Counted from the stretch's first letter, positions 1-7,794 are shown. The stretch is 9,516 nucleotides of DNA from an uncultured Rhizobiaceae group bacterium (GCA_937951455.1 CALFBU010000253.1:1-9516), one strand, 5' to 3'. The notes: a model not told the origin generated them from the sequence alone. Made by a program: numbers and translations.

Positions 1-854
1 CCGAGCAGCGCGAGAAATATCTGGAACCTTGCGTGCGCGGTCAAAAATGGGATTGCATGGCGATGACAGAACCGGGTGCAGGGTCTGATCTGCGCGGCAT
101 GAAAGCAAGTGCCAAGCAAGATGGCGATGACTGGATCATCAATGGCACTAAACACTTCATCTCACATGCAGACATTGCGGACTTCACCATCGTCTATGTA
201 GCAACAGGCGAAGAAGATACCCCGCGCGGGAAGAAGAAATTGATCACCTCTTTCTTCGTCGACAAAGGCACGCCCGGCTACATGGTTCGCGATGGCTACA
301 ACAATGTCTCCCACCGTGGCTATACAAATTCGATTCTGGAGTTTGACGATTGCCGCGTACCAAAGGAAAACATGCTGGGCGAACTGCACAAAGGCTTTGA
401 AGTCGCCAACGATTGGCTGGGTGCAACAAGATTGCAAGTCGCATCAACCTGTCTGGGACGCGCTGAACGCGCCTTTAAACATGCCGTAGAGTTCTCCGCA
501 GAGCGCGAGCAATTTGGTCAGAAGATCGGCAAGTTCCAAGGCGTCTCTTTCAAGCTTGCAGACATGGCAATGGAAATGAAGGCGGCTGAACTCCTGACCT
601 GGGAAGCGGGCTGGAAATACGACCAGGGCACTTGCACCGATACCGATATGGCGATGGCAAAACTAAAGGCAACCGAAATGCTAGCCTTCGTTGCAGATGA
701 AGCCATTCAAATCCACGGCGGCATGGGCGTCATGGACGAACTGCCACTGGAACGCATTTGGCGAGACGCAAGAATCGAACGCATCTGGGAAGGCACTTCA
801 GAAATTCAAAGGCACATCATTAGTCGTGCATTATTAAGGCCTTTGGGGGCTTAA
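1..854 (+). CDS. Acyl-CoA dehydrogenase, C-terminal part (5' end outside window)
   Basis: FAD-dependent acyl-CoA dehydrogenase that introduces an alpha,beta double bond into an acyl-CoA and passes electrons to electron-transfer flavoprotein. The reading frame is open to the left edge (first full codon at base 3), so about 283 residues are visible of a family usually 380-400 long; the N-terminal helical domain is missing only because the window starts here. Visible signatures are TEPGAGSD in the middle beta domain, the helical-domain stretch with REQFGQKIGKFQG, QIHGGMGV, and the C-terminal IWEGTSEIQRH. The Glu of WEGTS (codon at 789-791) aligns with the catalytic base Glu376 of medium-chain enzymes. 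The TAA stop lies 8 bp before the next start, so it probably heads or continues an operon with the three genes that follow. The CaiD-like hydratase downstream suggests a trimethylammonium acyl-CoA substrate (gamma-butyrobetainyl- or crotonobetainyl-CoA), but the family call is much firmer than the substrate. Confidence 0.95.
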   Translation, partial: EQREKYLEPCVRGQKWDCMAMTEPGAGSDLRGMKASAKQDGDDWIINGTKHFISHADIADFTIVYVATGEEDTPRGKKKLITSFFVDKGTPGYMVRDGYNNVSHRGYTNSILEFDDCRVPKENMLGELHKGFEVANDWLGATRLQVASTCLGRAERAFKHAVEFSAEREQFGQKIGKFQGVSFKLADMAMEMKAAELLTWEAGWKYDQGTCTDTDMAMAKLKATEMLAFVADEAIQIHGGMGVMDELPLERIWRDARIERIWEGTSEIQRHIISRALLRPLGA

Positions 855-862
855 ATAAAGCG

Positions 863-1537
863 ATGAAAGAAACTGACCTTTACCCACCGATCAAACAACT
901 GCTCGAAAGCCAAGGCTTTGAAGTGAAGGCAGAAGTGGGTTCAGCTGATATCATGGCAATGCGGAATGAGGAACCGCCTGTCATTGTTGAAATGAAAACG
1001 GGATTTTCACTCACCCTAATTCATCAAGCAATTGAACGATTAAAAATTACTGATCTCGTTTACGTTGCCATTCCTGAATGGAAAGGCCGCTCCGGCTGGA
1101 AGGCTTTTGTTGCCAATAGAACGCTTTGTCGTCGGCTCGGGCTTGGTATTATAACGGTGAACCATGCTTGCGATAAAGCCGACATACAGCTTGACCCAAC
1201 GCCTTACTCACCGCGCAAATCCAAAAAGCGCCAAGAGCGAATGTTAAAAGAATTTGCCCACCGCGTGGGAGACCCAAACGAAGGCGGCTCAACCAAGGTA
1301 AAGCTGATAACCTCATACAGGCAGGATGCATTGCGATGCCTTGCTCACCTAAAAAAGCATGGCGCGACGAAAGCGTCTGATGTTGCGACAGCCACCAAGG
1401 TAACTCGTGCGCGACCAATTTTAGCAGATGATCATTACGGTTGGTTCGAGCGCGTAGAACGCGGTATTTACAACATTACCCCCAAGGGTAAGGAAGCTGC
1501 AAAAGAATATAAAGCGGAGTTGAAGGCAATAAAATGA
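863..1537 (+). CDS. DUF2161-type PD-(D/E)XK nuclease-like protein with C-terminal winged-helix-like region
   Basis: A 224-residue protein resembling the DUF2161 family, annotated elsewhere as putative PD-(D/E)XK phosphodiesterases of unknown role. The N-terminal half has the expected core: a helix (about residues 7-18), then SADI with Asp29, then IVEMK with Glu43 and Lys45, giving D-(13)-ExK, followed by a helix with Gln55 (HQAIERL). All probable metal-binding and catalytic positions are present, so the fold may be active. Residues 115-135 are rich in Lys and Arg. Residues about 152-215 look like a winged helix, with a candidate recognition helix around ASDVATATKV and a wing around ERVERGIYNI, suggesting DNA binding. 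Its start is 8 bp after the dehydrogenase stop with only a weak purine-rich stretch ahead of it, and its TGA overlaps the ligase ATG (ATGA). The position inside a CoA-ester operon is odd. It might be a regulator or a nuclease; the substrate is unknown. Confidence 0.85.
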   Translation: MKETDLYPPIKQLLESQGFEVKAEVGSADIMAMRNEEPPVIVEMKTGFSLTLIHQAIERLKITDLVYVAIPEWKGRSGWKAFVANRTLCRRLGLGIITVNHACDKADIQLDPTPYSPRKSKKRQERMLKEFAHRVGDPNEGGSTKVKLITSYRQDALRCLAHLKKHGATKASDVATATKVTRARPILADDHYGWFERVERGIYNITPKGKEAAKEYKAELKAIK

Positions 1538-3579
1538 AACCTGATCTTTCACGCCTCCTAACTCCAAAATCAATCGCGCTCTTTGGTGGCGCTTGGGCTG
1601 AAAATGTAATCGTACAACTTAAAAAGTCTGGCTACGAAGGCCAGATTTGGCCTGTTCATCCAAAGCGCGAAAGCATTTGCGGCCTACCCTGTTTCGCTCA
1701 TATTTCCGATTTGCCGTCCCCGCCTGATGCAAGTTTTGTCGGCGTGAACCGCGAACTCTCAATCGAAATCATTAGCTCCCTATCCAAAATGGGAGCTGGT
1801 GGCGCAACGTGTTTTGCATCCGGTTTTTCAGAAAGCGAGAGCGAAGGAACTGGTGGTGCAGACCTGCAATCGCGTCTGATAGAAGCCGCTGGTGATATGC
1901 CCATTCTGGGTCCAAACTGCTACGGACTTCTGAACTATATAGATAATGTCACCCTCTGGCCTGACCAGCATGGTGGCAGGTCTTGTGACCGGGGTGTTGC
2001 CATTATCGGACAGTCTTCAAATGTCCTCATCAACATGACCATGCAGAAGCGCTCTTTGCCAATCGCCTATACAGTTGCTGCTGGCAATCAGGCACAAACG
2101 CAATTAAGCGACATTGCGTCTTATTTGCTGGACGATGAACGCGTCACAGCCATCGGCCTATACATTGAAGGTTTCGGTGACATCAGAGCACTTGAGGCAA
2201 TGGCTGAAAAGGCAAGAAAGTTGGGGAAGCCAATCGTTGCAATCAAAACTGGCAAATCAGAAAAATCCAAACTTGCAACACTCACGCATACAGCTTCTTT
2301 GGCAGGGAACGCTGCTGCCTCGTCCGCCCTTATGAAACGGTTGGGCATTGTGGAAGTGCAATCAATCGCCGTCTTCCTCGAAACGCTGAAACTGCTTCAT
2401 ATGTTTGGACACCTTGAGGGGAATGCAATTTCATCCATGTCATGCTCCGGTGGCGAAGCCGGATTGATCGCTGATATGGCAGAAGGTTCAAAACTGAATT
2501 TTCGCGATATCAGTTTACCAAAAAGAAAAACGTTAAAAGACATTCTGGGGCCGATTGTCACCATCGCCAATCCGTTGGATTATCACACCTTCATTTGGGG
2601 TGACGTGGATAAAATGGCTGGCGTCTATGCGGCTGTATTTGAAGATGATTACGATCTAAACATTCTCATTATGGACATACCCCCATCAGATCGCTGCGAC
2701 CCGACCGCTTGGAACGCTGCATTAAGGGCGCTAAAAATAGCCAAGACAAAAACAAATGCCAATGTCGCTTTGTTGGTAACCTTGCCTGAAAACCTGGATG
2801 AAAAATTGGGTGATGAGTTGATGGCAGAAGGCATTGTTCCGCTCCATGGCATGGAAGAAATGATTGAGACTGTAAACGCTGCCATTACCGCTGGAGAAAT
2901 CATCACCCCCCCTCATGAATCTGTGAAGCTATCAAAAAGTACAGGCGATACATTTACCATTTTGGATGAAGCGCAGTCAAAAACCCTGCTTGCAAAACAC
3001 GGCCTTTCTTTCCCAAGAGCGCAAACATCAAAGAGCATTAAAGAACTCATTACAGCATCTGAAGGATTAAAGTTCCCAGTCGCCCTAAAAGGCTTGGGGC
3101 TCGCGCATAAAAGTGAGGCAGGTGCGGTTAAACTGAACTTGCAAAATACTGACGAGATAACGAAAGTTGCAAAAGGCATGACTGGAGTATCCGGTTATCT
3201 AATCGAGGAGATGGTCACCTTGCCAGTTGCAGAAGTCTTGATAGGTATCACGCGCGATGCAACGGGTCTCATGTTGCTGACGATAGGATCAGGCGGTGTC
3301 ATGACAGAACTTCTGGAAGACACAGCTTCAATTGTTATTCCTGCAACACGAACACAAATCGCGAATGAAATTTCAGGATTGAAACTCTTTAAACTGTTGG
3401 ATGGCTTTAGAGGAAATCCAAAAGCAGATATGGAAGCCTTACTGGATGCCGTTGAAGCGGTTCAAAACTATTGTTTAAACACACGAAACCTGATTGAACT
3501 GGATGTCAACCCACTTATGGCGCTTGAAGAAGGTGCCATTGCTGTTGACGCATTGATAAAACTGGAGAAGAGCCAATGA
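1534..3579 (+). CDS. ADP-forming acyl-CoA synthetase (fused alpha-beta acetate--CoA ligase family)
   Basis: Makes or consumes an acyl-CoA with ATP/ADP and phosphate through phosphohistidine intermediates, unlike the AMP-forming ligases. It is 681 residues long, normal for fused family members. Order of parts: Rossmann CoA-binding domain (about 1-130, ending at GPNCYG), succinyl-CoA-synthetase-like ligase domains (about 140-440), a linker, and an ATP-grasp domain (about 465-681). His252 in LTHTASLAGN matches the alpha-subunit histidine that is phosphorylated in this family. His525 in LAHKSEAGAV matches the second, beta-subunit histidine of the archaeal enzymes. IGSGGVMTELL and ELDVNPLM are typical ATP-grasp signatures. 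The start is set by the ATGA overlap with the gene before, with an AAGG at 1523-1526 as ribosome site. Its TGA likewise overlaps the next ATG. In this operon it would activate the substrate oxidised by the dehydrogenase, the job done by AMP-forming CaiC in enteric bacteria. The true acid is not shown by the sequence. Confidence 0.93.
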   Translation: MKPDLSRLLTPKSIALFGGAWAENVIVQLKKSGYEGQIWPVHPKRESICGLPCFAHISDLPSPPDASFVGVNRELSIEIISSLSKMGAGGATCFASGFSESESEGTGGADLQSRLIEAAGDMPILGPNCYGLLNYIDNVTLWPDQHGGRSCDRGVAIIGQSSNVLINMTMQKRSLPIAYTVAAGNQAQTQLSDIASYLLDDERVTAIGLYIEGFGDIRALEAMAEKARKLGKPIVAIKTGKSEKSKLATLTHTASLAGNAAASSALMKRLGIVEVQSIAVFLETLKLLHMFGHLEGNAISSMSCSGGEAGLIADMAEGSKLNFRDISLPKRKTLKDILGPIVTIANPLDYHTFIWGDVDKMAGVYAAVFEDDYDLNILIMDIPPSDRCDPTAWNAALRALKIAKTKTNANVALLVTLPENLDEKLGDELMAEGIVPLHGMEEMIETVNAAITAGEIITPPHESVKLSKSTGDTFTILDEAQSKTLLAKHGLSFPRAQTSKSIKELITASEGLKFPVALKGLGLAHKSEAGAVKLNLQNTDEITKVAKGMTGVSGYLIEEMVTLPVAEVLIGITRDATGLMLLTIGSGGVMTELLEDTASIVIPATRTQIANEISGLKLFKLLDGFRGNPKADMEALLDAVEAVQNYCLNTRNLIELDVNPLMALEEGAIAVDALIKLEKSQ

Positions 3580-4358
3580 GCGGACCTGTAGAAACAAGAA
3601 AAGAAGGCGGCATTCTGGAAGTTAAACTCAACCGCCCGAAAGCAAATGCGGTTGACCTAGAAACCAGTCGGTTATTGGGTAAAATTTTCAAAGACTTCCG
3701 CGATGATCCAGACATGCGCGTTGCAATCTATACAGGGGAAGGTGACAAGTTTTTCTGCCCTGGCTGGGACTTGAAAGCAGCAGCAGACGGCGATGCTGTT
3801 GATGGTGACTATGGCGTTGGCGGCTTTGGCGGACTGCAGGAACTCTCCCACATGAACAAGCCCGTCATCTGCGCAGTCAATGGCATCTGTTGTGGGGGTG
3901 GATTGGAAATCGCGCTTTCTTGCGACATCATTCTGGCAGCAGAACACGCAAGCTTTGCACTTCCAGAAATAAGATCGGGCACCGTGGCAGATGCCGCCTC
4001 CATCAAACTGCCAAAACGCATTCCCTATCACGTGGCAATGGAAATGCTTTTAACAGGACGCTGGCTTGACGTCGAAGAAGCGCACCGCTGGGGCTTTGTA
4101 AATCAAATTCATAAAGCAGATGAGCTGATGGACAAAGCCTGGGAAATGGCGCGTCAACTCGAAAGCGGCCCGCCATTGGTTTATGCAGCCATAAAGGAAG
4201 TCGTGCGCGACGCTGAAGACAGCAAGTTCCAAGACGCCTTAAACCGTATAACTCAAAGCCAATTAGCAACCGTGGAAAAGCTTTATAACTCCGAAGACCA
4301 ACTGGAGGGTGCAAAGGCCTTTGCCGAAAAACGAGACCCGGTCTGGAAGGGGCGATAG
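3576..4358 (+). CDS. caiD: Carnitinyl-CoA dehydratase-like enoyl-CoA hydratase (CaiD-like crotonase)
   Basis: Crotonase-fold enzyme of 260 residues, practically the length of E. coli CaiD (261). From memory, the resemblance to CaiD is strong along the whole length: RPKANAVD near the N-terminus, RVAIYTGEGDKFF, the oxyanion-hole stretch GWDLKAAADG, and an identical C-terminal ending FAEKRDPVWKGR. Both catalytic glutamates are present and fall at the same numbers as reported for CaiD, Glu111 (GGGLEIAL) and Glu131 (FALPEIRSG). CaiD interconverts crotonobetainyl-CoA and L-carnitinyl-CoA by adding or removing water. Here the enzyme is encoded with a 4-bp ATGA overlap after an ADP-forming ligase and near an acyl-CoA dehydrogenase, fitting either carnitine reduction or a beta-oxidation-like breakdown of gamma-butyrobetaine, the latter more likely in an aerobic alphaproteobacterium. 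It could instead be a general enoyl-CoA hydratase; the close CaiD resemblance argues against that. Confidence 0.88.
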   Translation: MSGPVETRKEGGILEVKLNRPKANAVDLETSRLLGKIFKDFRDDPDMRVAIYTGEGDKFFCPGWDLKAAADGDAVDGDYGVGGFGGLQELSHMNKPVICAVNGICCGGGLEIALSCDIILAAEHASFALPEIRSGTVADAASIKLPKRIPYHVAMEMLLTGRWLDVEEAHRWGFVNQIHKADELMDKAWEMARQLESGPPLVYAAIKEVVRDAEDSKFQDALNRITQSQLATVEKLYNSEDQLEGAKAFAEKRDPVWKGR

Positions 4359-4402
4359 ACATCTTTTCCGTCAGGCAGCAAGAGTTACCCAAAAAGTCGT
4401 TT

Positions 4403-4858
4403 TTGTGTGCTTATGCAAAAAGAAGCAATTGTCATACAGACTGTTTTACAATTGAAATTGAGCGATTGGTAAGTTTGCCTGAATATACCATCGCCTTTCT
4501 CACGTCACCGGTTTTCAAAATAGAGCGCTGGATTTTAAAACTGGCTTTGAAAATGCCAAGCACAGACGAGCAAGCGCATCAACTGGCAAACAACACCACG
4601 CCAGGCTTTGCCGCGTGGAATGTAGAACAGCGCGATGAGAGACAATTGTTGATGTCTGATTTTTCAGGCAAAACACGATTCTGGATCATGGTTGAACAGG
4701 ATACAAAGCGCGGTAGAACAAAGCTCTTTTTTGGATCTGCTGTTCTACCCAATAAGGAAGGCATTTTACCAAAAACACTTTGGTTCGCACTTATGATGCA
4801 ATTCCACAAATTCTATTCAATTATTTTATTGCGGTCTGCTAAATCCAACATGAAATAG
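4403..4858 (+). CDS. Conserved-looking hypothetical protein, start uncertain
   Basis: A 151-residue frame that I do not recognise with certainty. Its middle and C-terminal parts look like a real globular protein: a SPVFKIERWILKLAL helix, an acidic PSTDEQAHQLA stretch, then alternating strands (FAAWNVEQRD, QLLMSDFSGKTRFWIMV, TKLFFGSAVLPN) and a final amphipathic helix with HKFYSIILLRSA. There is no signal peptide and no clear membrane span. The only usable start upstream of the conserved-looking part is TTG at 4403, without a good ribosome site; the frame stays open back into the hydratase gene to a stop at 4286, but no ATG or GTG occurs there. So either TTG is used or the N-terminus has been lost. 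It begins 44 bp after the hydratase stop on the same strand and may be read through from that operon. It converges on rpe with 8 bp between the stops. A role in the catabolic pathway cannot be claimed. Confidence 0.65.
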   Translation: MCAYAKRSNCHTDCFTIEIERLVSLPEYTIAFLTSPVFKIERWILKLALKMPSTDEQAHQLANNTTPGFAAWNVEQRDERQLLMSDFSGKTRFWIMVEQDTKRGRTKLFFGSAVLPNKEGILPKTLWFALMMQFHKFYSIILLRSAKSNMK

Positions 4859-4866
4859 AAAATGCT

Positions 4867-5532
4867 TTAAACCGCTGCTGCTCTTATCGCATCAATATTG
4901 GCGCGATACCCTTCCACGCCTTCACCCTTGAATACCGCAGAACCTGCAACCAGCACATTGGCACCAGCGCCCGCAACCAAGGGTGCCGTAGTGGGGTCAA
5001 CGCCGCCGTCAATCTCGATATCAATCGGACGATCACCAATAAGCGCTTTCACGCGTTTGGTTTTTTCAACCACTTCGTGAATGAACTTCTGCCCGCCAAA
5101 GCCAGGATTAACCGACATCAGACAGACAAGGTCAAGGCGATCTAATACATATTCAATCACATTAACAGGCGTATGCGGATTAAGCGCGACGCCTGCCTTA
5201 ACGCCTAAGTCACGAACAGCCTGAAGCGAACGATCAAGATGCTTGGTAGCTTCCGCATGCACGGTTAGAATATCGCAACCAGCATCCTTAAACTCAGCAA
5301 GGTACACATCCACTGGCTCAATCATCAAGTGGCAATCGAAAATCTTATCGGTTCTGTTACGGATTGCTTTTATGACAGGTGCACCGAATGTAATGTTTGG
5401 AACAAAATGTCCGTCCATGACATCAAGATGAATCCAGTCAGCACCTGCTTTAACAACGTCTTCGACTTCGTCACCAAGCTTTGAAAAATCAGAAGCCAAT
5501 ACAGAAGGAGCAATAATTAGATCGCGTGCCAT
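4867..5532 (-). CDS. rpe: Ribulose-phosphate 3-epimerase
   Basis: Interconverts D-ribulose 5-phosphate and D-xylulose 5-phosphate in the pentose phosphate pathway (and the Calvin cycle where present); cytosolic, metal-dependent TIM barrel. At 221 residues it has the usual length. Family signatures: [10 protein letters not shown] at the N-terminus with Ser10, then [14 protein letters not shown] carrying metal ligands His35 and Asp37, DCHLMI with His68, [12 protein letters not shown], and IEIDGGV with the last ligand and catalytic Asp175. The C-terminal [11 protein letters not shown] forms the phosphate-binding end of the barrel. The ATG at 5530-5532 gives the standard N-terminus and is preceded by a GGAA about 9 bases upstream on the minus strand. 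It lies 93 bp downstream of the TerB-like gene on the same strand, so it could be co-transcribed or have its own promoter. Nothing is missing or unusual in the protein. Confidence 0.98.
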   Translation of the reverse strand: MARDLIIAPSVLASDFSKLGDEVEDVVKAGADWIHLDVMDGHFVPNITFGAPVIKAIRNRTDKIFDCHLMIEPVDVYLAEFKDAGCDILTVHAEATKHLDRSLQAVRDLGVKAGVALNPHTPVNVIEYVLDRLDLVCLMSVNPGFGGQKFIHEVVEKTKRVKALIGDRPIDIEIDGGVDPTTAPLVAGAGANVLVAGSAVFKGEGVEGYRANIDAIRAAAV

Positions 5533-5553
5533 TTTTAAATTCCATGATTAGGT

Positions 5554-5582
5554 TTTAAAAACTCATAAGCCATGAAAATCAA
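5554..5582 (-). promoter_or_regulatory. Weak candidate sigma70 promoter for rpe
   Basis: On the minus strand a TTGATT (5582-5577) is followed after 17 bp by TTTAAA (5559-5554). Each box matches four of six consensus positions. It sits 22 bp before the rpe start. The region is AT-rich, so a chance match is quite possible. Confidence 0.25.
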
Positions 5583-5625
5583 AAAGTCTCGCCTGTAGGC
5601 ATTTTTTCTTGTTAATTGAAAGCAC

Positions 5626-6030
5626 TCAAATGCCGTTTGGATCAATATCCATTGCTTTCGCAAACTGCTTGATGAGATCAAGTTCTTTCTTGTCGAGATG
5701 TCCATCACATACGGCAACAGCAGATAGACATCGTAAAAGCTTGTACTTATCTTCACGGTCGAGTTTGGACATAAAACTCATCACGGTGCTGATTCTGGCA
5801 TCGGTATTTTCGTCTTGTATGACGTAATTATAATGAGACTTCACAAGCTCGGATTTTTCAGAATTTTTCTGTTCGAAATATTCTGTAGCAACAGTATTCT
5901 CAACCTCAAGCACCTTACCATCAGCGCGCACCATTCCCGCCAATAAGTCTGATTGAAGCAACAATTCCTCTAATGACGTATTTTCGTCTTCCTCAATCAC
6001 AGTTGAATTCACCACCTCTATTGTACTCAT
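5626..6030 (-). CDS. TerB-like family small acidic protein
   Basis: A 134-residue, all-helical, acidic protein resembling the TerB / DjlA N-terminal-like fold. It has the paired acidic motifs of that fold: ADGKVLEVE at residues 36-44 (after LLAGMVR) and CDGHLDKKE at 108-116 (after LRCLSAVAV). These aspartates and glutamates are thought to bind divalent metal in TerB. The first 20 residues are acidic and probably disordered. No signal peptide or membrane segment is seen. TerB-like proteins are often labelled tellurite resistance, but single small copies like this, without other ter genes nearby, have no established role, so that label should not be read as a function. The ATG at 6028-6030 is the obvious start but its Shine-Dalgarno is poor. 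It lies 110 bp downstream of the diguanylate cyclase and 93 bp upstream of rpe on the same strand; whether the three share a transcript is unclear. Confidence 0.75.
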   Translation of the reverse strand: MSTIEVVNSTVIEEDENTSLEELLLQSDLLAGMVRADGKVLEVENTVATEYFEQKNSEKSELVKSHYNYVIQDENTDARISTVMSFMSKLDREDKYKLLRCLSAVAVCDGHLDKKELDLIKQFAKAMDIDPNGI

Positions 6031-6140
6031 ATTGTGGTCGCTTTTACCGAATCACATAATAACGCAAGGTAACAACATTGACATTGCTGGTGCAAGTTTA
6101 TGATTTACATATATTTTTCGGCATAACTAGCTCAGCCGTA

Positions 6141-7787
6141 TCAAGCTATTTCAGGCTGACTTGGTGAAGCAATATTCTCAAAATAATCTTCAACATCTTT
6201 ATGCAAACAATAACGGCCCTTACCAGAGTTTTTCGCTTCATACATTGCAATGTCTGCAAGGCGCAACAGCTCATCAAAATCGCCAGCTTGTGTTGGGAAT
6301 ATTGCGCCCCCTACACTGCCAGAAATATCCAAGCTAACACCGTTATGAAGATTAAATTTGCCAAATACTTTGCTAAACAATTGCGCAGCAAATTCTGAAG
6401 TTGTTTCAGGGCCTGAAATATTGCCAAGGAATACGACGAATTCATCGCCACCCAATCTCGCAGGCAATACGGTTAGTACGTTGTCCAAACCGCGCGCATA
6501 GCGCTTCATAAAGATACCACAGTGCTCGTGAAGCCGTTGTGAGAATGCTAACAGCAAGTCGTCGCCTGCTCGGTGGCCGTAAACATCATTAACTTGTTTG
6601 AAGCCATCCAGATCAAGGAATAGCAGTGCACCAGAGTTACCGCTTAACGAAAGCTTATCAATTTCCTCTTGTGCCAAGACGCGGAAACATTCACGGTTTG
6701 GCAGACCTGTAACACCATCCAAATAGGCATGTTTTGAAATTGTATCGATATTTTCCTGCAGTTTTTCCGCCATCGACTTAATGCTTTCACGTGCATCCAA
6801 AAACTCTTTTGGTTGAAAATGCCCGTCTGTTATTTTTTCATGCGCCCACAATTCACCATTACCAATACTACGCATTGCTGTAACCATTTGTTCGATGGGG
6901 ACGGTCAAAATTCTTGAAGCAAAGAATGCTAGTCCTACAGCAATAAGAAACCCTAGCGCCATAACAGTTAAGGCGGTGTTTTTTATTTCGCTCGCTTTGG
7001 TTTTTAATTCTGACAGCGGCTGTGGAACGATAACCCCCCAGCCTGCAATCTTTGTTTTTGTATAGCCTGCAATCATATCTTCTTTGACTGCAGGAGAATA
7101 AAAATTAGTTACACCTGACTGGCCTGCTAATGTTTTCTGTATCACGTTTAGACTGCTTAAATTGCGGCGATTATCTTCCCATTCCTTTAATGGATGGGAC
7201 AGCGCGCGCCCGTATTGATCCACAACTGCAGCGTGTCCATTTTTACCAAATGAAACCTGGCCAGCAATTTGTCTGATATATGTAGTGGCAAGTGAACCTA
7301 CATAGAGACGATTTTCCAGCTTATAAAGTGAATAAATTACATTACCAACAGTTTCTGTTTCCATCACACCAGTGATTACTACTTGTTTATCTTTGCCGAC
7401 AACCTGCTCTTGCATCCATTTAAAGCGTTCTTCGGGAAATTCCTTCGGGCAACTAGGGCCAGTGGTTTGAACAGTTCTAACAACATTGCCTGTCGTGTAA
7501 TTAGCAACACAGATATGATTGATATTCAAATTATCAAACATTGAGACATATTTAGCTGTGTCTTTTGTCTGCTCTAAATCTTTTACCAGAAATTCGAATG
7601 TCGAAGATATATCGAGATAATATCTATCAAGTGAGTTGGACAGCGTATTGGCTATTAATAAATGTCGCTCGCGCGCTGATTCTAATTCGTTTTCATAAGC
7701 TTGTGAGTGGGGCCAAAGCCAAAATAATGCTAACGGCGCTATAGCCGATATGCAAAACACAATTGTCATTATAGCGCGTAATCGCAT
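6141..7787 (-). CDS. Membrane-bound diguanylate cyclase with periplasmic Cache-like sensor and HAMP
   Basis: Makes cyclic di-GMP from two GTP in response to a periplasmic signal. Layout of the 548 residues: transmembrane helix about 5-25, periplasmic sensor about 27-268, second transmembrane helix about 271-291, HAMP-like linker about 291-345, GGDEF domain about 350-530. The sensor looks like a double Cache domain (GKNGHAAVVDQYGRALSHP in its second half) and has two cysteines, Cys93 and Cys113, that could form a disulfide. The catalytic domain is intact: DGVTGLPNR, DLDGFKQVND with metal ligand Asp392, and GGDEF at 446-450; ADIAMYEAKNSGKGR closes the domain. No EAL domain is present, so it is predicted to be cyclase only. 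The inhibitory I-site RxxD is not at its usual place five residues before GGDEF; an RGLD occurs at 432-435, ten residues before it, in a loop longer than usual. The ATG at 7785-7787 begins directly at the first membrane helix, with a weak GGA about 11 bases upstream. Confidence 0.95.
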   Translation of the reverse strand: MRLRAIMTIVFCISAIAPLALFWLWPHSQAYENELESARERHLLIANTLSNSLDRYYLDISSTFEFLVKDLEQTKDTAKYVSMFDNLNINHICVANYTTGNVVRTVQTTGPSCPKEFPEERFKWMQEQVVGKDKQVVITGVMETETVGNVIYSLYKLENRLYVGSLATTYIRQIAGQVSFGKNGHAAVVDQYGRALSHPLKEWEDNRRNLSSLNVIQKTLAGQSGVTNFYSPAVKEDMIAGYTKTKIAGWGVIVPQPLSELKTKASEIKNTALTVMALGFLIAVGLAFFASRILTVPIEQMVTAMRSIGNGELWAHEKITDGHFQPKEFLDARESIKSMAEKLQENIDTISKHAYLDGVTGLPNRECFRVLAQEEIDKLSLSGNSGALLFLDLDGFKQVNDVYGHRAGDDLLLAFSQRLHEHCGIFMKRYARGLDNVLTVLPARLGGDEFVVFLGNISGPETTSEFAAQLFSKVFGKFNLHNGVSLDISGSVGGAIFPTQAGDFDELLRLADIAMYEAKNSGKGRYCLHKDVEDYFENIASPSQPEIA

Positions 7788-7794
7788 TTTATAG

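Noticed and set aside
3672..4392. Several long minus-strand frames opposite the CaiD-like gene
   Set aside because: They are shadows of a clearly identified gene and resemble no protein family I know.
5591..5608. GCCTGTAGGC palindrome followed by ATTTTTT on the plus strand, as a terminator
   Set aside because: The stem would be only three pairs with a four-base loop, too weak, and no plus-strand gene ends there.
5535..5756. 73-residue minus-strand frame between rpe and the TerB-like gene
   Set aside because: Most of it overlaps the TerB-like gene in another frame, its composition looks random, and no ribosome site is evident.
5626..6030. Tellurite resistance system around the TerB-like gene
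   Set aside because: No other ter genes are in the window; the fold alone does not show tellurite resistance.
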